In this document: positions 63,538 to 64,000 of the stretch, piece after piece
Layout: every line of letters begins with the position of its first letter
Numbering within the stretch: position 1 is the first letter of the stretch
NCBI GenBank assembly: GCA_965216035.1
Contig: CBDCFM010000019.1
Location: 558,001-622,000 of the forward strand
Reading direction: 5' to 3'
Length of the DNA: 64,000 nt
Source: G963664115 sp965216035
GTDB taxonomy: Bacteria > Acidobacteriota > Terriglobia > 20CM-2-55-15
Position numbers and translations under genes: made by a program
The notes under the pieces: model-generated
The model's input: only the letters and a program-made list of their open reading frames with translations
The model's database searches: none
Told to the model about the DNA's origin: nothing

Positions 63538-63972
63538 TCACTCCATTCGAATTCTGCCACTGCGGCTCACGACGATGCGCCTCTCTTCGCCAGCCGCGTT
63601 GCGGACCGTGACGGTGGCCATCGGGCCGACGTTTCCCAGGGGATGAAACTCCGGCCGGTTGTTTGCCTGTACCGTGTAACCGGAGCGCGTTTCGACGAGT
63701 TGGATCGGCACCCAGGCCGGAGTCTGGCATTCGATCCGGTATCGGGTGGTGGATGTCACCCGGAGTCGACAATCTTCGTTGCGGACGATGGCTAGAATGC
63801 GGGCGCGATGTAGGGCGGTGCGCACTTCGTGGGCAGTCGCAGTCAGTCCATAAGATTGCCGTGCGCGGCTGATTGCGGGGACGGTCAGCATCCCGAGAAT
63901 GCCAATGATCGCCACACCCAGGCACAGTTCGAGAAGGGTGGTGCCTCGGTGGCGGCCGGAGCGGAGTCGCAT
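63538..63972 (-). CDS. Type IV pseudopilin of the FimT/GspH type
   Basis: 144 residues with prepilin leader: basic MRLRSGRHRG then cleavage before TTLLELCLGVAIIGILGMLT, with the conserved Glu at +5. The body matches GspH/FimT: SYGLTATAHEVRTALHRARI, ALAIVRNEDCRLRV-like and IVVSRSGRIRME at the end. Minor pseudopilins prime pilus assembly. Together with pilT and the PilU-like ATPase it suggests a type IV pilus system, though this gene is 50 kb from them. Confidence 0.85.
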   Translation of the reverse strand: MRLRSGRHRGTTLLELCLGVAIIGILGMLTVPAISRARQSYGLTATAHEVRTALHRARILAIVRNEDCRLRVTSTTRYRIECQTPAWVPIQLVETRSGYTVQANNRPEFHPLGNVGPMATVTVRNAAGEERRIVVSRSGRIRME

Positions 63973-64000
63973 GGGCCCTTCCTTTGAGGAAGGGAAAAGG

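Overview
The window looks like a chromosomal segment of a GC-rich Gram-negative bacterium, most likely an Acidobacteriota member (Vicinamibacteria-like). Pointers are the conserved order rpsA-sppA-HU/IHF-HIT, the paired pilT genes, a DUF4159 protein, a secreted NHL-repeat protein, an inositol-phosphate synthase and a remnant of an acidobacterial-style Ser/Thr kinase. The placement is an inference from gene content; there is no rRNA in the window.

Layout. 1-9 kb: translation and housekeeping genes (prfA, rpmE, rpsA, sppA, HU/IHF, HIT, GNAT, DUF4159, MobA/MocA-like). 9-15 kb: a type IV pilus retraction operon whose first gene (pilT) is broken by an IS3-family element that itself carries an IS30-family element. 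15-30 kb: peroxiredoxin, DksA/TraR-like, diheme lipoprotein, TPR protein, inositol-phosphate synthase, an ISKra4-type IS, then central carbon metabolism (pyk, sucC, sucD, ndk, class I fba) and xseA. 30-37 kb: a nonsense-split LamG surface protein, a cyclase-like protein, a triple-repeat secreted protein, a TIR-TPR protein and PspC. 37-46 kb: IS256, IS6, IS3 and IS30 debris around a MatC/SLC13-type permease and a secreted RidA. 46-56 kb: a complete terminal-olefin synthase (OLS) locus: a fatty-acyl-AMP ligase fused to an ACP, a KS-AT-KR-ACP-sulfotransferase-thioesterase megasynthase, and a third conserved protein. 56-64 kb: kinase remnant, NHL protein, metallo-beta-lactamase-fold hydrolase, a third IS256, IS6 debris, CBS protein, tRNA-Ala and a FimT/GspH pseudopilin.

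The main discovery candidate is the OLS locus. Its domain order is that of the cyanobacterial alpha-olefin pathway. It contains four HIP1 octamers (GCGATCGC), a cyanobacterial signature that is rare in the rest of the window. It is bracketed by two diverged, oppositely oriented copies of a small inverted-repeat element, with an IS30 element ending 26 bp before the first gene. This is best read as horizontal acquisition of a hydrocarbon pathway. A second discovery is a family of three non-autonomous TA-flanked elements (270-454 bp) with long terminal inverted repeats. Two copies sit exactly at stop codons, and one appears to have re-made the sucD stop and separated sucD from ndk.
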